DNA from: an uncultured Rhodospirillaceae bacterium
GTDB taxonomy: Bacteria > Pseudomonadota > Alphaproteobacteria > RF32 > CAG-239
Reading direction: 5' to 3'
Assembly: GCA_900313355.1 (NCBI GenBank)
Contig: OMQZ01000196.1
Location: 1 to 7,853 of the forward strand
Length of the DNA: 7,853 nucleotides
The position numbers and the translations under genes are program-made. Shown here piece after piece: positions 1 to 5,670 of the stretch. Below the pieces are notes generated by a model that was not told the origin of the DNA, did not search any database, and saw only the letters and a program-made list of their open reading frames with translations. Within the stretch, counting starts at the first letter, position 1; every line of letters starts with the position of its first letter.

Positions 1-1
1 G

Positions 2-2146
2 AACACGGGAGCAGGTGAGATTGAGGCAGCCTCAATCATAAATAACGGCACCTTAACGACTGCTGCGAACAAACTTGTTGCTTCAAATGATGAAGTTACA
101 AACAACGGTGCGCTTGTTTTCACGGGCGGAAATAATGAAAATGCAATCAATAAAACTTCAGGCACAAACAGCAGTGTTGAATTTGCGGGCACGACCACAA
201 ACAGCGGCGCTATTGACCAAGACTCTGTTACGGTTTCATCAACGGGCAATCTGACGAACACGGCTTTGATTTCAACGACCGATAATCTTGTCAATAACGG
301 AACGATGACTTCATCTGCGGATAATTTATCTGTCGGCGGTGAAATAGAAAACAATAATAATTTAACTTTGACGGGCGGAACAAACTCAACAAACATCACG
401 GGCGATGGCGATTTGACGCTTAGCGGAACAGTTGAAAACACTGCTTCGATTGCTCAAGACTCAGTTCATAACACGGGCACGTTGACGAATACGGGCGAGG
501 TAACAGCAAGTGTTGTTAATGACGGATTGATTAACCTTAACGGCGGAAGCATGAATTCCGATATTACGAATAACGGAACATTGGATGTTAACGCTTCAAC
601 ATCTCTCGGTGCTGTTTCCGGAAACGGTACGACAAACGTTAATACGGATATGGAACTTACAAACGCATTGACGGGGAACAATGTCAATGTTAACGGGGCA
701 ACATTAAGCGGTGCCGAAAACTTGGGTTCAGATGTGGCTTTGAATGCCGTCGGCGGAACGATTGATATTGCAAACAACAGTGTGAATGTTAAGTCGGCTG
801 CTTTTGATGAAAACTCTTCATTAAATATTAAAATTGATGCGGTTGATGATTACGGTTCTTTAACAGCAGAAAATATGACCGTGGCGACAGGGGCAAAAAT
901 GAATGTGACTTTGGCGCAAGGGCTTGTTTCATACGGTGAAAAAGCTACGGTTCAGTTGTTGAGTGCAAACAACTCTGATTTCAACAATTTTGATGACGTT
1001 ATTGATAACAATATGTATAATTTTAAGAAGGTTGATCTCAACGGCTCATATGATATTACGTTGGTACAAACGGCAGAAGAAGTTTCAAGAGCGGCAGGCG
1101 GAGAAATATGGGTCAGCAAGGCCGCAGGAGCTTGGCTCGATAAAGATCCGTTCGAGCCGGGAACAGCTTCGGCCGCTGTGGCAGATGAGTTGACATATTA
1201 CGCACAACACGACGGGGTTGGATTGAACCGAAACATTAAGGCTTTGGCTCCGACGGAAGTTGATGTTATCAGCGAAATAAGCACAGAACAATATTCTCGT
1301 TTGTTTAGAATTGTTGATGACTATTTAAGAGAAGATCGTGATCCGATCAGATTTTCTTTCTTCCATCGTTTTCCTGATTATAATATTTGGATAAAGCCAT
1401 ATGTGGGTTATTCTAAGATTGATGAGAGAGGACCTGTCGCAAAGTTGCGTTCTAACAGCAAAGGCGCAGTTTTTGCCGCTGAAAAGGTAATAGATTCTCG
1501 TCGGAAAGTCGGGTTTGGTTTTCATTATGATCATTCTGATGTTGATGCATACAGGCGAGATATTGATGTTTCGTCTTGGGCAGGGTTTATTTATGGCGAA
1601 TATGCATTAGGTCGTTGGTTTGTGAACGGTGTGGCGGCATACGGATATTCGGATTATACCGAAGAAAAATTTGCACTCGGCTCGTCTTATAAATCAGATT
1701 ATGATGCGCATGTTTCATCGCTTGCCATGATGAGCGGATATCGATTTGATAATTTTGTGCCTGAGGTCGGTTTGAGATATTATTACACAAACGGCGACAG
1801 CTATAAAGATACGGCAGGGCAAAAGGTGTCTGGTTATAAGACAAATACTTTGCGCAGTATTGTCGGTGGGCGCTTGTTTAAAGATTTCGGTATTTTCCGT
1901 CCGGAAGCTTATTTTGCTATAACATATGATTGGATGCAGAGCCAACATAATACGCATGTTTCGCTTTCAAACGGTTACGGATATTGGGTGCCGAGCAGAC
2001 GCTTGCATCGTTTGGGTACGGAAGCAAGTGTCGGTGTAGCGGCTATTTTGAATGAGCATACTTCGATTTCGCTTTCTTATTTCGGAGCATATCGCAGAAG
2101 TTATCAAGACCATGCGGGCACATTAAAACTTAAATATACTTTTTAA
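2..2146 (+). CDS. Autotransporter adhesin, 3' part (5' end outside window)
   Basis: The reading frame is open from base 2 to the TAA at 2144-2146, giving 714 residues without the start. Residues 1 to about 355 are Asn/Thr/Gly-rich, with recurring NNGTLT, LTGG and QDSV blocks, as expected of a beta-helical passenger exposed on the cell surface. A helical linker follows at about 385-440 and contains ALAPTEVDVISEIS. The last roughly 250 residues (462-714) alternate aromatic and polar residues in strands and end in KLKYTF. That terminal Phe is the usual signal for the BAM outer-membrane assembly machinery, so the C-terminus is an autotransporter barrel (PF03797 type). A TTG at 266 could be read as a start, but the same repetitive coding continues upstream of it, so it is internal. 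Signal peptide and promoter lie outside the window. No clear terminator follows the stop. The ligand is unknown. The family assignment is firm; an adhesin role is inferred. Confidence 0.9.
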   Translation, partial: NTGAGEIEAASIINNGTLTTAANKLVASNDEVTNNGALVFTGGNNENAINKTSGTNSSVEFAGTTTNSGAIDQDSVTVSSTGNLTNTALISTTDNLVNNGTMTSSADNLSVGGEIENNNNLTLTGGTNSTNITGDGDLTLSGTVENTASIAQDSVHNTGTLTNTGEVTASVVNDGLINLNGGSMNSDITNNGTLDVNASTSLGAVSGNGTTNVNTDMELTNALTGNNVNVNGATLSGAENLGSDVALNAVGGTIDIANNSVNVKSAAFDENSSLNIKIDAVDDYGSLTAENMTVATGAKMNVTLAQGLVSYGEKATVQLLSANNSDFNNFDDVIDNNMYNFKKVDLNGSYDITLVQTAEEVSRAAGGEIWVSKAAGAWLDKDPFEPGTASAAVADELTYYAQHDGVGLNRNIKALAPTEVDVISEISTEQYSRLFRIVDDYLREDRDPIRFSFFHRFPDYNIWIKPYVGYSKIDERGPVAKLRSNSKGAVFAAEKVIDSRRKVGFGFHYDHSDVDAYRRDIDVSSWAGFIYGEYALGRWFVNGVAAYGYSDYTEEKFALGSSYKSDYDAHVSSLAMMSGYRFDNFVPEVGLRYYYTNGDSYKDTAGQKVSGYKTNTLRSIVGGRLFKDFGIFRPEAYFAITYDWMQSQHNTHVSLSNGYGYWVPSRRLHRLGTEASVGVAAILNEHTSISLSYFGAYRRSYQDHAGTLKLKYTF
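38..520 (+). repeat. Two degenerate passenger repeats of about 80 residues
   Basis: The passenger carries two adjacent copies of a unit of about 80 codons. Matching blocks are AATAACGG at 41 and 293 (offset 252), ACGGGCGGAA at 122 and 371 (offset 249), and CAAGACTC at 218 and 455 (offset 237). The shrinking offset shows small in-frame deletions in the second copy. In protein terms INNGTLT, FTGG and IDQDSV recur as VNNGTMT, LTGG and IAQDSV. A weaker third unit (NDGLINL, NNGTLDV) follows. The array probably extends upstream of the window. Confidence 0.75.
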
Positions 2147-2162
2147 GAGTATGTTTAGATAA

Positions 2163-2177
2163 TGTCAGAATGTGGCA
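2163..2177. promoter_or_regulatory. TGTCA-N5-TGGCA element, copy 1
   Basis: The element reads TGTCAGAATGTGGCA: two TGNCA half-sites exactly one helical turn (10 bp) apart. It lies 16 bases after the autotransporter stop and 18 bases upstream of the proposed -35 box of the SAM-riboswitch unit. Near-identical copies occur at 2858 and 6380. The binding factor is unknown; an activator or repressor site is an inference from position and recurrence. Confidence 0.45.
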
Positions 2178-2195
2178 TTAATAAAAAAATCGGGC

Positions 2196-2224
2196 TTGCA
2201 AATAAAACAATTTTGAGATAGATT
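2196..2224 (+). promoter_or_regulatory. Candidate sigma-70 promoter for the riboswitch unit
   Basis: A TTGCAA -35 box (2196-2201) and a TAGATT -10 box (2219-2224) are separated by 17 bases. Transcription would begin near 2230, right at the 5' strand of riboswitch helix P1. The -10 box is only a 4 of 6 match, so the call rests partly on this position. Confidence 0.5.
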
Positions 2225-2229
2225 AAAAG

Positions 2230-2317
2230 TTGCCTATAAAGAGTGTGCGAGGGACAAGCCCTTTGACCACACAGCAACCGGCCAAACGTACGGTGCTAAA
2301 GCTTGGACGATAGGTGA
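2230..2317 (+). ncRNA. SAM-I-clan riboswitch aptamer (P4-less)
   Basis: The RNA shows the SAM-I core. P1 pairs TTGCCTAT (2230-2237) with ATAGGTGA (2310-2317). It is followed by the AAGAG joining segment. P2 has GTGTG/CACAC (2243-2247 with 2268-2272), then a kink-turn-like CGA/GA pair, then GGG/CCC (2251-2253 with 2259-2261). The P2 loop CAAG (2255-2258) can form a pseudoknot with CTTG (2302-2305). P3 pairs GCAACCG (2274-2280) with CGGTGC (2291-2296), including the family's hallmark AGCAACC and GGTGCTAA strings. The canonical P4 hairpin is absent: only 13 bases join P3 to P1. This suggests a SAM-I/IV-like variant. Known members bind S-adenosylmethionine and shut off downstream genes when it is abundant. 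The 3' strand of P1 can instead pair with the terminator arm (CGATAGG 2308-2314 with CCTGTCG 2324-2330), giving an antiterminator. Confidence 0.9.
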
Positions 2318-2351
2318 AAAAAGCCTGTCGTTATCGATGGGTTTATTTTTT
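2317..2351 (+). terminator. Riboswitch-controlled intrinsic terminator
   Basis: The 8-bp stem GCCTGTCG (2323-2330) with CGATGGGT (2335-2342), including three G-U pairs, closes a TTAT loop. It is followed by TTATTTTTT (2343-2351) and preceded by a run of A that can extend the stem. The 5' arm is also the antiterminator partner of the P1 3' strand, so the terminator forms when P1 is held closed by ligand. The switch should therefore be OFF with SAM. Confidence 0.87.
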
Positions 2352-2397
2352 GCGCTCTTTAAGGTTGGTTTTAAATTTAATTTTAAGGAGACAAACA

Positions 2398-2850
2398 ATG
2401 ATTACATTTTATTCAGCACCCAAAGAACCGCTCGAGAACGAAGAAATTCATACGCTTTTTGAAAACATTGATTTGATTTTGAAAAACGCTGATGTAATTA
2501 TAGAAAAATTTAAAAATGTTCGCGTTAAAGGCACGGGAATAGACGGTATTTATATCGGGCATAAAGATTTATTTCTAAGCGATTTAATTTGTTTATGGAA
2601 CAACGGCACGTGGCGAAACGGGGAGAAGTTTTATTATCATTTGGGCGGAAGTCCGTTCAGCGGAACGAGTTTTTGCGCTTATTGGGAGAAAGGAAAAATC
2701 GGGTGTGATCGAAATAAGCCGACTTTCGGAGCGTTTTTTAAGCCTGCGGACAGGGTTTTTCAAAATTTAAGACAGATCAGTTTGTGCGATTGTTTTCGAC
2801 TTGAAGAAAGCACAATTAAGATAAAAGATTTAGTCAAATTACTTAAATAA
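2398..2850 (+). CDS. Unrecognised 150-residue protein under SAM-riboswitch control
   Basis: I do not recognise this family. The start is the ATG at 2398, with AAGGAG at 2385-2390 seven bases upstream. A longer frame from a GTG at 2314 would run through the terminator stem and is rejected. The product is 150 residues with no signal peptide or membrane segment, so it is probably cytoplasmic. The N-terminus (15-45) looks helical and charged. The centre holds a Trp/Gly-rich stretch, LWNNGTWRNGEKFYYHLGG, then SPFSGTSFC at about 85-93. Five cysteines (65, 93, 103, 130, 132) include a CDC near the C-terminus, which ends in a Lys/Leu-rich helix. The upstream leader predicts expression when SAM is scarce. 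Known SAM-I regulons contain methionine or cysteine synthesis and transport genes, and nothing here resembles those enzymes. It is monocistronic, closed by a hairpin at 2883-2908. It could be a new methionine-stress protein, or an unrelated gene that has come to lie behind the riboswitch. Confidence 0.85.
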   Translation: MITFYSAPKEPLENEEIHTLFENIDLILKNADVIIEKFKNVRVKGTGIDGIYIGHKDLFLSDLICLWNNGTWRNGEKFYYHLGGSPFSGTSFCAYWEKGKIGCDRNKPTFGAFFKPADRVFQNLRQISLCDCFRLEESTIKIKDLVKLLK

Positions 2851-2857
2851 TATAAGG

Positions 2858-2872
2858 TGTCAAAATGTGGCA
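2858..2872. promoter_or_regulatory. TGTCA-N5-TGGCA element, copy 2
   Basis: The element reads TGTCAAAATGTGGCA and lies eight bases after the stop of the 150-residue protein. It is 19 bases upstream of the -35 box at 2892, almost the same spacing as copy 1. With the bases that follow, it matches copy 3 at 18 of 20 positions (2859-2878 against 6381-6400). Confidence 0.5.
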
Positions 2873-2882
2873 AAACTGATAG

Positions 2883-2910
2883 AAACGGCACTTGCATTGG
2901 TACCGTTTTT
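2883..2910 (+). terminator. Compact terminator of the riboswitch unit
   Basis: AAACGG (2883-2888) pairs with CCGTTT (2903-2908). After one mismatch come two more pairs, AC (2890-2891) with GT (2900-2901), around an 8-base loop. The T run 2906-2910 is partly used in the stem, so termination may be incomplete. The hairpin overlaps the promoter of the next unit. Confidence 0.55.
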
Positions 2911-2920
2911 ATCGTATAAT
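2892..2920 (+). promoter_or_regulatory. Strong sigma-70 promoter of the ankyrin unit
   Basis: TTGCAT (2892-2897) and a perfect TATAAT (2915-2920) are separated by exactly 17 bases. Transcription would start near 2927, leaving a leader of about 40 bases. The -35 box lies in the loop of the preceding terminator hairpin. Confidence 0.75.
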
Positions 2921-2968
2921 AAAAATGTAAATTTTCCCAAACATTTTATTTTATAAAGGAGAAAACCG

Positions 2969-4150
2969 ATGTTAGATATTCAGGTTTTATATAATCATGA
3001 TGGTGTGTCTGTTATTGCTTATATCACAGAAGAGAATTGTTTAGATATAGAATATTATGACAACAAATGTCCTTTTGCCGATAATTATGAACATCATACA
3101 ACTTTAACACAAGATGCGACACAAAAGCTTTGTGAAATGTATCAATGCGATATAATGCAGTTGCCTCAAAAAGTGAAAGAACATTTGCTAGCAAAAGATA
3201 ATCAAAACAATTTGAAAGATATTCAGGTTGAAGGTAAATCTGTTGATGAAGTTTGGGCATTATATAAAGAAGTTACTATTGAAGGAAAATTTCAAAAGTT
3301 TTGTGATGAAAATCACTTGGAATATAAAACATTTTTATGGACGAGTGATAATGATAATTTTGATGTGAAGAATGGTTCAGGTAAAGGAAAGCAACGACAT
3401 AAAAAGGGCGAAAAGAAATTTAATGAATTTATTGACGCGATTGGCATGTCAGATAAAGTCAAAATTCGCACAATGATCAAAGAAGGTTTTGATGTTAATA
3501 TGGCAGATGAAAATGGACGCACGGCTTTGATGTTTGCGATGATGGTCGGGGATTTAAGTGTCATTAAAATGCTGATTAAAGCCGGTGCTAACCTTGAACA
3601 AAAAGCACAAGACGATGAAACAGCTTTTCTCTATGCCTGTCGTTTTACAAAAAATGTGAAAGTTATCGAATATTTGATCAAACAAGGCGTTAACACACAA
3701 GCTAAAAATATTTATGGGAATAATGCGTTGTTTGTGGCGGCAGAATATAATAAAAGTTGGAAAGTGGTTGAATATTTAATCAATACAAAATTGTATGATA
3801 TCAACGATCAAGATTGCAAATGCAATTATACGCCCTTAATGGCTGCGGTCAGGTTTAATACAGTGGATGTTGTTAATGTTTTGATTGATCACGGGGCAAA
3901 TCTGTATGCAAAAGATGTTGACGGGTGGTTGCCTGTTTTACATGCGGCGGCAAATGATGATGACAATCCGATGAATTTAATCAGATTGATTGGACTTGAT
4001 CCGAGATTGTTTACATTTAAGGCAGGCGAAGATAATTTGCGCTTGGTTTCAGAGCATAATCACAATCTAAACATTCGTATGGCACTTGATTCTATTTTAA
4101 GTATTTATTTGTCTTTCAGTAAAACGCCATCAAAAGAAATACCTAATTAA
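2969..4150 (+). CDS. Ankyrin-repeat protein
   Basis: The product is 393 residues from the ATG at 2969, with AAAGGAG at 2955-2961 seven bases upstream. Residues 1-130 match no domain I recognise. They are acidic, with cysteines at 24, 34, 55 and 60. A basic Gly/Lys linker lies at about 134-150 (GSGKGKQRHKKGEKK). Residues about 160-345 hold five or six ankyrin repeats: a degenerate first unit, then units starting near 180 (DENGRTALMFA), 213 (DDETAFLYACR), 248 (YGNNALFVAAE), 285 (CNYTPLMAAVR) and 317 (DGWLPVLHAAA). The helix-loop signatures LIKAGAN and LIDHGAN are clear. The last roughly 45 residues are not ankyrin. There is no signal peptide. Ankyrin repeats mediate protein binding; in host-associated bacteria some act as effectors, but no secretion signal is visible here. 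The partner is unknown. The 61-residue gene 37 bases downstream is probably co-transcribed. Confidence 0.9.
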   Translation: MLDIQVLYNHDGVSVIAYITEENCLDIEYYDNKCPFADNYEHHTTLTQDATQKLCEMYQCDIMQLPQKVKEHLLAKDNQNNLKDIQVEGKSVDEVWALYKEVTIEGKFQKFCDENHLEYKTFLWTSDNDNFDVKNGSGKGKQRHKKGEKKFNEFIDAIGMSDKVKIRTMIKEGFDVNMADENGRTALMFAMMVGDLSVIKMLIKAGANLEQKAQDDETAFLYACRFTKNVKVIEYLIKQGVNTQAKNIYGNNALFVAAEYNKSWKVVEYLINTKLYDINDQDCKCNYTPLMAAVRFNTVDVVNVLIDHGANLYAKDVDGWLPVLHAAANDDDNPMNLIRLIGLDPRLFTFKAGEDNLRLVSEHNHNLNIRMALDSILSIYLSFSKTPSKEIPN

Positions 4151-4187
4151 TTTTAATCTTTAAGTGGTTTGAAAGGAAAACGGTCAA

Positions 4188-4373
4188 ATGACTTTTGAAG
4201 AGTATGTAAAGAAATCTAAAGAAACTGCGAAGGAAATCTTATCCGGTTTTGATGAAAAAGAGGTGAGCGATTTTTTGAACAGTGAAGAGGTTGAAAAAGA
4301 GCTTTTAGACCATTGGAAAACACACGATGGTAAGATAAATACAATTGGATATTGTTTAGCACTGATGTTTTAG
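4188..4373 (+). CDS. Small acidic helical protein, function unknown
   Basis: This is a 61-residue frame from the ATG at 4188 to the TAG at 4371-4373. AAAGGA at 4172-4177 lies ten bases upstream, acceptable though slightly long. The sequence is rich in Glu and Lys, predicts as helices (FEEYVKKSKETAKEILSGF, then EVSDFLNSEEVEKELLDHW), and ends with a short hydrophobic tail, GYCLALMF. It follows the ankyrin gene by 37 bases with no terminator between them, so the two are likely one operon. A cofactor or partner of the ankyrin protein is conceivable but unsupported. The gene ends ten bases from the WYL remnant on the other strand. I do not recognise a family. Confidence 0.65.
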   Translation: MTFEEYVKKSKETAKEILSGFDEKEVSDFLNSEEVEKELLDHWKTHDGKINTIGYCLALMF

Positions 4374-4383
4374 CGCAAAACGA

Positions 4384-4685
4384 TTAATCTTTCCAAATTT
4401 TTCGTTTGCTGAAATCTTTTGGTTTGATGACTTTAACGTGCTTTCCCCAAGTATAGAGGTGCCAATCCATTTCACGGGCACCGCCGGCTTTGAACTTAAC
4501 CGTTAGTGTGCCATCAGGGTTAAAAATCATTTTTTGGGTTGGGTGAAAGATATATTTTGAAGCATCATCTGCCACTTTTGCATCAAAAAGCCACTCAACA
4601 TCAAACGGTTCTTCCTGATAAACACCGAAAGATTGCTCAGCAAATTTTTCCAAAGAAAATTCGGGGTCGCGTGTAAAATATTCAT
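4384..4685 (-). pseudogene. Remnant of a WYL regulator gene (C-terminal third)
   Basis: On the minus strand this stretch encodes the last 100 codons and the stop of a protein almost identical to the WYL regulator at 5369-6319 (residues 218-316). The offset is a constant 985 bases with no indels. By hand I count about 28 base differences in roughly 300. Of 25 changed sense codons, 22 are silent; the exceptions are Lys/His at 282, Trp/Tyr at 314 and Asp/Glu at 316. Homology stops abruptly at 4685, at the edge of the hsp20 terminator, and again at the stop codon. The remnant has no helix-turn-helix, WYL core, start codon or ribosome site. An apparent ATG at 4755 joins it to the out-of-frame end of hsp20 and its terminator, so that frame is an artefact. 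The silent-site pattern points to a formerly functional paralogue. Confidence 0.88.
4384..4685. repeat. 302-bp direct repeat flanking hsp20, copy A
   Basis: This is the partner of 5369-5670, in the same orientation and about 90% identical by hand count. The two copies bracket hsp20 and its promoter. Recombination between them would remove hsp20 and leave a single WYL gene. Confidence 0.88.
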
Positions 4686-4720
4686 AAAAAAAGCATCTGA
4701 ATTTTTCATTCGGATGCTTT
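4686..4720 (-). terminator. hsp20 terminator, possibly bidirectional
   Basis: Read on the minus strand, AAAGCATC pairs with GATGCTTT (4713-4720 with 4690-4697). After one mismatch there are three more pairs, with a 7-base loop. A run of seven T follows (complement of 4686-4692). This is a classic rho-independent terminator 15 bases past the hsp20 stop. On the plus strand the stem is followed by GTTTTTG, so it may also stop transcripts coming from the ankyrin operon. Confidence 0.88.
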
Positions 4721-4735
4721 GTTTTTGTCATGCGG

Positions 4736-5200
4736 TTATTTAGAGGTGATGGCAATTTTGCGAGCTTTTGAGGTCAAAAGTTCTTTTTTAGGCATATCAA
4801 TTGTTAAAACACCTTTGTCGAACTTTGCGGCGATTTTATCTTCTGCAATATTTTCGGGCAAACGCACCGAACGTGAAAATGAGCCGTATGAACATTCTTT
4901 GAGGTAATAACCTTTGTCTTTTTCCTCATTTTCGGCTTTTTTCTCGCCGGAAATGGTTAGCAAGCCGTCTTCAACAGACAAGTTGATGTCTTTTTCATCC
5001 ATACCCGGAAGTTCGGCCTTGATTTCATATTTGTCTTTTAATTCCGCAACATCTAAGTTTGGCGAAACAGTGCTTCTGATTTCGTTTCCGTCGAATGGGC
5101 TCATAAATGCGTCAAACAGGCGATTTATGTCAGATTGCAAGCCCCAAACATCTGTCGTTTTCGGTTCTTTTTCATGTTTCCTAAGCATTAAATGTGACAT
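4736..5200 (-). CDS. Small heat-shock protein, Hsp20/alpha-crystallin family
   Basis: This 154-residue protein is an ATP-independent holdase that binds unfolding proteins in the cytoplasm and passes them to the DnaK and ClpB systems. The N-terminal arm (1-45) contains the DINRLFDAFM segment usual before the domain. The alpha-crystallin domain spans about 46-138, with SPNLDVAELKDKYEIKAELPG, the DGLLTISGE strand and the family signature GVLTIDMPK (130-138). The C-terminal IAI (149-151) is the conserved I-x-I motif that docks dimers into oligomers. Length is typical for the class. The start is fixed by AAAGGAG (complement of 5208-5214), seven bases from the ATG. The gene has its own RpoH-type promoter and terminator, so it is a single-gene heat-shock unit despite lying 168 bases behind the WYL gene. 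Confidence 0.95.
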   Translation of the reverse strand: MSHLMLRKHEKEPKTTDVWGLQSDINRLFDAFMSPFDGNEIRSTVSPNLDVAELKDKYEIKAELPGMDEKDINLSVEDGLLTISGEKKAENEEKDKGYYLKECSYGSFSRSVRLPENIAEDKIAAKFDKGVLTIDMPKKELLTSKARKIAITSK

Positions 5201-5228
5201 ATTTTTTCTCCTTTATCTACATTTTTGC

Positions 5229-5246
5229 TTGAGGCTCTCTCCTCAA
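5229..5246 (-). promoter_or_regulatory. hsp20 leader hairpin
   Basis: In the predicted hsp20 leader, TTGAGG and CCTCAA form a perfect 6-bp stem with an AGAGAG loop, about 15 bases before the ribosome site. Leaders of small heat-shock genes often contain RNA thermometers, but this stem does not cover the AAAGGAG itself. It could instead stabilise the message. Confidence 0.45.
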
Positions 5247-5260
5247 CTTTCTACTTTAGG

Positions 5261-5291
5261 ATATGGGAGCATTTTTTTATGCGCGCAAGGG
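5261..5291 (-). promoter_or_regulatory. RpoH (sigma-32) heat-shock promoter of hsp20
   Basis: On the minus strand, CCCTTGCGC (complement of 5283-5291) matches the heat-shock -35 core CCCTTG. TCCCATAT (complement of 5261-5268) is one base from the -10 consensus CCCCATAT. The gap between TTGCGC and TCCCATAT is 14 bases, typical of sigma-32 sites. Immediately upstream lies an AT-only stretch that could act as an UP element. Confidence 0.75.
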
Positions 5292-5315
5292 TTTTTTAAA
5301 AAAAATTTTAAAACC
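5290..5315. repeat. AT-rich inverted repeat upstream of the hsp20 promoter
   Basis: GGTTTT (5290-5295) pairs with AAAACC (5310-5315) around long A and T tracts. It lies between the WYL stop and the hsp20 -35 box. It lacks a proper T run on the minus side, so a terminator for the WYL gene is doubtful. Bent DNA or an UP element is as likely. Confidence 0.35.
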
Positions 5316-5368
5316 ATTGTTTTTTTTAAATTGAAACACTAAATATGGTGCATTTTATCAGAAAAAGG

Positions 5369-5670
5369 CTATTCTTTATATATCTTGCGTTTGCTGAAAT
5401 CTTTTGGTTTGATGACCTTAACATGTTTTCCCCAAGTGTAGAGATGCCAATCCATTTCGCGCGCACCACCTGCGTGGAACTTAACCGTGAGCGTTCCGTC
5501 GGGGTTAAAAATCATTTTTTGGGTTGGGTGAAAGATATATTTTGAGGCATCATCTGCCACTTTTGCATCAAAAAGCCACTCAACATCAAACGGTTCTTCC
5601 TGATATACGCCGAAAGATTGTTCGGCAAATTTTTCCAAAGAAAATTCGGGGTCGCGTGTAAAATATTCAT
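5369..5670. repeat. 302-bp direct repeat flanking hsp20, copy B
   Basis: This is the 3' end of the intact WYL gene, matching copy A at 4384-4685 with no indels. Outside these limits the two loci show no similarity. Confidence 0.88.

Noticed and set aside
466..777. Minus-strand frame inside the autotransporter passenger
   Set aside because: It is an antisense shadow of repetitive passenger codons, with no start signals.
2230..2317. SAM-II riboswitch
   Set aside because: The AGCAACC/GGTGCTAA P3 and kink-turn P2 belong to the SAM-I clan. The compact SAM-II pseudoknot is absent.
2314..2397. N-terminal extension of the 150-residue protein from a GTG at 2314
   Set aside because: It would translate the riboswitch P1 strand and the terminator stem, has no ribosome site, and a good one precedes the ATG at 2398.
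2868..2885. Sigma-54 promoter suggested by TGGCA in the repeated element
   Set aside because: No TTGC-like -12 element occurs at the required distance in any of the three copies.
4374..4735. Insertion sequence or transposon as the source of the WYL fragment
   Set aside because: No transposase, terminal inverted repeats or target duplication is visible at the homology borders.
4686..4755. Coding start at 4755 for the WYL remnant
   Set aside because: This stretch is the out-of-frame end of hsp20 plus its terminator hairpin. It has no homology to WYL proteins.
4914..5342. Long plus-strand frame opposite hsp20
   Set aside because: It is Ser/Phe-rich complement of the hsp20 coding sequence running into its promoter, with no ribosome site.
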